26,340 nucleotides of DNA from a virus. Both the position numbers and the translations under genes were made by a program. The notes beneath the pieces are model-generated. The model was not told where the DNA came from. It saw only the letters and a program-made list of their open reading frames with translations, and made no database searches. This document shows positions 22,011 through 26,340 of the stretch, in pieces. Location: IMG/VR virus record IMGVR_UViG_3300025011_000752, positions 1 to 26,340 of that record, one strand, 5' to 3'. Every line of letters begins with the position of its first letter. The stretch's first letter is position 1.

Positions 22011-22116
22011 AAAAAACACCTCCTTTTTAATTATTAGTTTTATATTATCTAATGGAAATTATATACTATTTAATAATAACCTTTTTATTAACTCCATCAT
22101 AATCTACTGTTTTACT

Positions 22117-23853
22117 CTAGACTATATTCATCATATATTCATCATAGTACATCCAACGTAATTTTTCTCCTGTTTCTGGATGTTTACCTGCCGATTTTTG
22201 TCTTCCTTTGCAACAATGACTAATACTACATTTATTACAATTATAAAATATTGATGCTTCTTTATTTGAATTAAATATTTTATTAGTAGTTAAACATATA
22301 ATTTTTTTATTTTTATATTTAATATTATTTATTTCTTCATTGCTAAACAATTTTCTTGGATTAATTAAATATTCATCATAGAATTGCCATTGTAAATAAT
22401 AATCATTTATAATTTCTTCACTGCATATAAATTTACCTTTACAAAACATATCAATCATATTATAACTACAATTATAATGCTTACTCGCTTCAGATATTGA
22501 ATGATATACCATTTTATTATTTAAACAAATTACTTTTTTAGACGAAGATATAATATTATTTATCTCTGGATTATAATTACACCATCCTAATTCTGCTCCT
22601 TGTTTAAGGTATCTTTTAATTGTGGCACTATGTAATTTAAATTTATCTACAATATTATTAATATTATTTTCATTATTCCATATATTACAAACATTTTTAA
22701 CCAAATTATTACATGCAAATTCAGCACATTTATTCCAGTCTATATTATCTTCTTTAAATTTTAATAACTTAGGTAATTCACTATTCATAATACTATTTTT
22801 AATCCATTCTAATTTACTATACCTACAATCTAAAATTATGTAATTTATAATATCATTTTGTTTTGCTAATTGTTCTTTTATTTTATCATTATATTGTATT
22901 TCTTTTAAATTATCCCAATTACCTTTTGTCTCTATATAATGTTGTTCTCCATGTGTTTCTACGATTGTATTTATATTATTTATATAAAAATCATATCTAT
23001 ATTTATCACACCATTTAAATGTTTTTTTAGATAATTGTACTTGAAAATTATTATCTAAAATTTGTTCTAATAAGTTAAACATAAATTTTTCTGGATATGA
23101 TTTTCCACTTGAAGAGCATATACATCTAAATCCATGTGTAATTAATACATCCATACTCATTTTCTTTTCATATCCACAATCAGGGCAAATCATTGGGATT
23201 TCTTTTTGTGAACCATAAGAATATTTATATGCATCTTCTTTATTAACTAAATAAATACTAAATTGTGGATGTGTTATAAATACAGTATTACATTGATTAC
23301 AACTAATACCACATCTATAGTTAATAAAAGTATTTATACTTTTTAATTCACTTTCATGTTCAGGATGATCTAAACACTTAAACCAATATCCTTTTTTATT
23401 AAAACCATGTGAACTATAAGTCACATCACTAGGAGTTAATTTATTTTCATTTTTATCAACATTTAATTCATAATCCCATCGTGCCATTATTCTATTTGCT
23501 TCTTCTTTGGATAAATTTTCGTAACACCAATCATAAAAAGAAATACTATTTTTTAACTTTGTTTTTCTTGATTTTACTAACCCAAATAATCTATTAACAC
23601 ATTTCTGACAATAATATTTACCATCTTCACGAACAATATTATTATAACTTTTATATTCCATAGGTTTTAAATATGGATTTTCACAATCTTCACAATCACA
23701 TTTAACTTCTACTAAAGCATGACTACCTTTTGTTAAATCTTTTATATCTACTTCAAATTCATCACCCATTTTAGTATAAGGATAACCTTTTAATTCATAA
23801 TATTTTCTAGTTCTAGAATTCCATTTAATTTTTATAGTTTTTGATAATAACAT
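22117..23853 (-). CDS. Homing endonuclease, intact, zinc ribbons plus Vsr-like core (578 aa)
   Basis: Start taken at ATG 23853 (MLLSKTIKIKW), after GGAGAG; an upstream in-frame start overlaps the previous gene. The N-terminus has the KGYPYTKMGDEFEV module shared with the gene at 24905-25816, then CxxC pairs (CDCEDC, CQKC, CNQC, CPDC). The nuclease core is NTIVETHGEQHYIE (E-x-H-G-x-x-H). It is followed by a helix-turn-helix (ATIKRYLKQGAELGW), nearly identical to that of the 9117 gene, and two NUMOD1-like repeats ending LQWQF and LRWMY. All elements are present, so it is probably active. It sits between two lysis-region genes, behind a copy of the 62-aa gene. Confidence 0.88.
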   Translation of the reverse strand: MLLSKTIKIKWNSRTRKYYELKGYPYTKMGDEFEVDIKDLTKGSHALVEVKCDCEDCENPYLKPMEYKSYNNIVREDGKYYCQKCVNRLFGLVKSRKTKLKNSISFYDWCYENLSKEEANRIMARWDYELNVDKNENKLTPSDVTYSSHGFNKKGYWFKCLDHPEHESELKSINTFINYRCGISCNQCNTVFITHPQFSIYLVNKEDAYKYSYGSQKEIPMICPDCGYEKKMSMDVLITHGFRCICSSSGKSYPEKFMFNLLEQILDNNFQVQLSKKTFKWCDKYRYDFYINNINTIVETHGEQHYIETKGNWDNLKEIQYNDKIKEQLAKQNDIINYIILDCRYSKLEWIKNSIMNSELPKLLKFKEDNIDWNKCAEFACNNLVKNVCNIWNNENNINNIVDKFKLHSATIKRYLKQGAELGWCNYNPEINNIISSSKKVICLNNKMVYHSISEASKHYNCSYNMIDMFCKGKFICSEEIINDYYLQWQFYDEYLINPRKLFSNEEINNIKYKNKKIICLTTNKIFNSNKEASIFYNCNKCSISHCCKGRQKSAGKHPETGEKLRWMYYDEYMMNIV

Positions 23854-23892
23854 ATAAATTCTCTCCTTCACTTTAAAAATTTTTACAAAATA

Positions 23893-23923
23893 AAAAGAAC
23901 TAAATTTTTGGTTTAGTTCTTTT
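23893..23923 (-). terminator. Terminator overlapping the end of the 62-aa gene, copy 1
   Basis: Twelve perfect base pairs (23893-23904 with 23912-23923), 7-nt loop, T-rich tail when read leftward. The stop codon of the 62-aa gene lies in the stem, and the homing endonuclease leader follows. The same hairpin is at 25866-25896. Confidence 0.8.
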
Positions 23924-24088
23924 CCACTCAATTAAATGTTTATTCAATTGTTCATTGTCAATATATAACCAAAACATTTTATGATTATTAGGATTGAGTG
24001 CCACAAGTTTATATTTTACTTTTTTAGATGTTAAATAATTGCGTAAATTTAAACTGTAGCAAGGGAATAATTGAATATCATTATTCAT
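23900..24088 (-). CDS. Small DUF5659-like protein, copy 1 (62 aa)
   Basis: Reads MNNDIQLFPCYSLNLRNYL, then a KLVALNPNNHKMFWLY strand pair and a C-terminal helix ending KRTKPKI. Identical to the product of 25873-26061. The CYSxNLRxYL ... FW-x-Y ... W layout resembles small phage proteins of the DUF5659 type. Function unknown. ATG 24088 follows GAGG. Lies between the endolysin and a homing endonuclease. Confidence 0.72.
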   Translation of the reverse strand: MNNDIQLFPCYSLNLRNYLTSKKVKYKLVALNPNNHKMFWLYIDNEQLNKHLIEWKRTKPKI

Positions 24089-24122
24089 ATAATATACCTC
24101 ATTATATTTATTATTAAGTTAT

Positions 24123-24860
24123 TTATTTGATACTAATAGTTTTTGTCTTATCATCCCATTCCACAGTTTTACCAAACATATTAGCTAAATCTTTTACTTG
24201 CATGTAAATATGTCCGTCAATATTATAATTTTCCACAAATACATCCTTATTATTTACTTTTACATTTGCTTTATTTTTAGTATTTAATATTGCCATATCG
24301 TTATTAATTTCATCCTTTTTATTGTTGTTGTTGTTATTTTCTTGTTTTTCTTTATAATTAACTACTTTATCAACAAACCATTTCTTATCAATACTTGTAC
24401 CTGGACATGTTTTAGGATTGTATTCTCTATGAAAAACAATACCTTTAGTACCTAAGTTATAATAATTAATTCCCCAATTTACAAATTTAATAATAGAATT
24501 TAATTGTTCACCTTCTAATTTATCATGCCCTATATCAAAATTACCTATCATTTCAATTGCTAAAAAACACAATGAATTTCTACCTGATACAGAGGCAGGA
24601 ATAATATTAAAATCTCTTCCTGTGACCCATTTGCCATCTGGTAAGAGTGAAAGATGTTGTCCAATCGCTTGCCATCCTAGATTATTCATATGATAGTTTC
24701 TCATTCCTTCTTGTAACGCAATGCCATTACTTCCATTGAAATCTTTGTGTTCAGGTTTCCACGTATGATGAATTTGATATTCTGAGAATTTTCTTGTCCA
24801 TTTAAAATTCTTAGTGTAAGTGATTAATTCATCTGTGGTTAAAATTTTAAAATTGCTCAT
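24123..24860 (-). CDS. Endolysin: N-acetylmuramoyl-L-alanine amidase with C-terminal stalk-like domain (245 aa)
   Basis: Cuts the bond between muramic acid and the stem peptide at the end of infection. The amidase_2/PGRP domain spans about 25-170: zinc ligands H31, H144 and C152 (in QIHHTW, VFHREY and KTCPGT), and E103 in AIEMIGNF as a likely catalytic or structural acid. After an N/K-rich linker (about 172-190) comes a short domain (195-245, ending LANMFGKTVEWDDKTKTISIK, by position) like the copper-amine-oxidase-type stalk domains of clostridial wall enzymes. It has no signal peptide, so release would need a holin. ATG 24860 follows AAAAGGAG. Confidence 0.92.
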   Translation of the reverse strand: MSNFKILTTDELITYTKNFKWTRKFSEYQIHHTWKPEHKDFNGSNGIALQEGMRNYHMNNLGWQAIGQHLSLLPDGKWVTGRDFNIIPASVSGRNSLCFLAIEMIGNFDIGHDKLEGEQLNSIIKFVNWGINYYNLGTKGIVFHREYNPKTCPGTSIDKKWFVDKVVNYKEKQENNNNNNKKDEINNDMAILNTKNKANVKVNNKDVFVENYNIDGHIYMQVKDLANMFGKTVEWDDKTKTISIK

Positions 24861-24904
24861 TTTTAATTAATCTCTCCTTTTTTATTTATTTTTTAAAACT
24901 TCAA

Positions 24905-25816
24905 TTAACTAATAATTTTCCAATCATCTAAAGTTATAGATGTAAATGTTCTACCGCTATAAATCAATTTATCTATTGCTTCTTTTAATTGTTCTAAAGT
25001 AGGTAGTAATACACCACTCTTGATTCTTGATATTTTCCAACCCTGAGATTTTGAAAATTCATCTCTACGTCTATCTTTTTGTTGATCTTGATGCCAATAC
25101 CATGCATCATACTAAATATTAATTTTAAAAACACCAATAAATAATCCAATATCTAAATTTATTCTACTCAATGGATAATTTAATTTAACATTATATCCAT
25201 TGTCTTTTAGTAAATTATATATGTATAATTGTTGAGATGATGTTTGACATGCCCCATTTTTATAAAATGATTGTCTAATTTCCCCCTGTATTTCTTCATT
25301 TTGCGAAGGAAATTCTACACCATATTTATCTAAACAAGTTTGTTTAGTTTTATCTATATATTCTTTAGTTTGTGTATAATTTTTCTTACCGTACTTGTCT
25401 AGCATGGTTTGTTTTAATTTTTCTTTTATTTTTTCTGATTGAAAAGTACATTCAACACCATATTTATCTAAGCAAGTATTTTTTGTTTTTTGTTTAACTT
25501 CTGATAATTTATTAGTGCTATCTACATTATAAATAATCATATTACTTTCTTTTATTTTTATACTTTTACACTTTTTGCAACAATCTTTATGTACTATTGA
25601 ATTAATATTTTTAGATAAATAATCATTATAAGACCTATTTATTATAATTCCACAATAATCACATAGCACTAAAATATCTATATTACTACCTTCACTTAAA
25701 TCTTCTACTTTAACTAAAAATTCATCTCCCATTTTAGTATAAAAATATCCTTTAGATTTAAAATGTTTTATATTTGCAGGATTCCACTTAACCTTTACCC
25801 AATCACTAATTAACAT
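24905..25816 (-). pseudogene. Homing endonuclease interrupted by an amber codon at its catalytic Glu
   Basis: ATG 25816 (after AAGGGAG) opens a frame of 234 codons: the KGYFYTKMGDEFLV zinc module shared with 22117-23853, then about four 23-residue repeats (TCLDKYGVExxxQ type, DUF7487/NUMOD-like DNA recognition), then SQQLYIYNLLKDNGYNV and INLDIGLFIGVFKINI. TAG follows at 25112-25114. The same frame continues YDAWYWHQD, RDEF, GWKISRIKS and LLPT to a stop at 24905, exactly the C-terminal half of this Vsr-like family, in which Glu normally stands at the TAG position (KIxIEYD). One change (GAG to TAG) explains it. Recently inactivated, or rescued by suppression. Confidence 0.85.
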
Positions 25817-25857
25817 ATAATTTTCTCCCTTCACTTTAAAAATTTCTATAAAATTAA

Positions 25858-26066
25858 ACAAAATAAAAAGAACTAAATTTTTGGTTTAGTTCTTTTCCAC
25901 TCAATTAAATGTTTATTCAATTGTTCATTGTCAATATATAACCAAAACATTTTATGATTATTAGGATTGAGTGCCACAAGTTTATATTTTACTTTTTTAG
26001 ATGTTAAATAATTGCGTAAATTTAAACTGTAGCAAGGGAATAATTGAATATCATTATTCATATAAT
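25858..26066 (-). repeat. 209-bp exact direct repeat, copy 2
   Basis: Second copy of 23885-24093, 1973 bp away in the same orientation, no difference seen. Homologous recombination between the copies would delete the endolysin and the broken endonuclease gene. Confidence 0.92.
25873..26061 (-). CDS. Small DUF5659-like protein, copy 2 (62 aa)
   Basis: Product identical to that of 23900-24088. ATG 26061 follows AAGGATG. Upstream DNA differs from copy 1 beyond the repeat, so the two copies have different ribosome binding sites and perhaps different expression. Overlaps a terminator hairpin at 25866-25896. Confidence 0.72.
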   Translation of the reverse strand: MNNDIQLFPCYSLNLRNYLTSKKVKYKLVALNPNNHKMFWLYIDNEQLNKHLIEWKRTKPKI

Positions 26067-26083
26067 CATCCTTAAATTATTAT

Positions 26084-26311
26084 TTATTTCTCACTAATTC
26101 CTTTACTAACTATCTCGCCAATTTTATCATTTATTGCTTTAGTGATTTGTTCATTGATAATATTATTACTATTTACATTCTTGACATCTACATTATTATT
26201 TTTATGATAATTGCAATATGTAGAGTATATACTTGAAGAAACAATAATAATTGCAGTTACAAAAATAAATCCTCTTTTTATAATCTCATATTTCCCTTTT
26301 GTCCTCTCCAC
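26084..26311 (-). CDS. Small one-span membrane protein, possibly partial (75 aa or longer)
   Basis: A basic start (ERTKGKYEIIKRG) is followed by one membrane segment (FIFVTAIIIVSSSIYSTYC, about residues 15-33) and an Asn-rich then helical tail. Position before the endolysin on the same strand suggests a lysis function such as a holin or spanin-like partner, but no family is recognised. GTG 26311 lacks a good ribosome binding site and the frame stays open (KEKNETCIQ...) to the right edge, so the true start may lie outside the window. Confidence 0.6.
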   Translation of the reverse strand: MERTKGKYEIIKRGFIFVTAIIIVSSSIYSTYCNYHKNNNVDVKNVNSNNIINEQITKAINDKIGEIVSKGISEK

Positions 26312-26340
26312 CTGAATACAAGTTTCATTTTTCTCTTTGT

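Larger units (their letters stand above)
23885..24093 (-). repeat. 209-bp exact direct repeat, copy 1
   Basis: Identical base for base to 25858-26066. It spans the whole 62-aa gene and its overlapping terminator hairpin. Leaders and N-terminal parts of the homing-endonuclease genes behind each copy are also similar, so the duplicated unit was probably larger and has diverged outside the 209 bp. Confidence 0.92.

Noticed and set aside
22017-22019. GTG 22019 as the start of the C1 peptidase
   Set aside because: It overlaps the ribosome binding site AGGAGG itself, so the ribosome could not use it with that site.
25112-25114. Whole-phage amber recoding as the reason for the in-frame TAG
   Set aside because: Other genes end at TAG with no conserved sequence behind it, so TAG works as a stop here.
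1-26340. CRISPR arrays, tRNA or rRNA genes
   Set aside because: No regularly spaced repeat series was seen and I found no convincing tRNA cloverleaf or rRNA sequence by eye. A tRNA scan would be decisive.

Overview
The window is very A+T-rich DNA with strong AGGAG-type ribosome binding sites and heavy use of ATA, TTA and AGA codons. The gene set (DNA methyltransferase, large serine integrase, nucleotide-metabolism enzymes, many tiny unnamed proteins, endolysin, several homing endonucleases) points to a temperate phage or prophage of a Clostridium-like Firmicute. The host assignment is inferred from composition and gene style only.

The left part, to about 16.6 kb, is read rightward. It holds an orphan beta-class DNA methyltransferase (216-1016), a run of small proteins, and an aspartate carbamoyltransferase (about 3217-4164). 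A train of Cys-rich mini-proteins follows (about 4.4-7.0 kb). Next is a free-standing RNA gene of about 600 nt with its own promoter and terminator (7648-8293), then two small proteins and a homing endonuclease preceded by a possible leader-peptide control region (about 9.05-10.5 kb). After more small genes comes a nucleotide block: a nucleoside 2-deoxyribosyltransferase-like protein, ThyX, a dATP/dGTP diphosphohydrolase-domain protein and a HAD deoxyribonucleotidase (12.1-14.6 kb). Together with the carbamoyltransferase these would feed pyrimidine and dTMP supply. The rightward part ends with a large serine integrase (14884-16593) and a bidirectional terminator.

The right part is read leftward. 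From the right edge it carries a small membrane protein, two identical 62-codon genes inside an exact 209-bp duplication, an amidase endolysin, a papain-like peptidase with a SPOR domain, a small DUF5659-like protein and an SF2 helicase. Three homing-endonuclease-like genes are interspersed, two of them broken: one by a TA-repeat frameshift, one by an amber codon at the likely catalytic Glu. The noncoding stretches at 18.0-18.6 kb and 20.3-20.97 kb are rich in inverted repeats and terminators.

The most notable items are: (1) the ornate RNA at 7683-8293, which resembles the ROOL/GOLLD class of giant phage-associated RNAs in size and setting; (2) at least five genes that have an ideal ribosome binding site but only ATA, ATT or ATC where the start codon should be; (3) the leader peptide with a TCC-TGA junction and a hairpin masking a ribosome binding site ahead of one homing endonuclease; (4) a phage-borne aspartate carbamoyltransferase and a ThyX with a changed signature; (5) the mobile-element scars in the lysis region.
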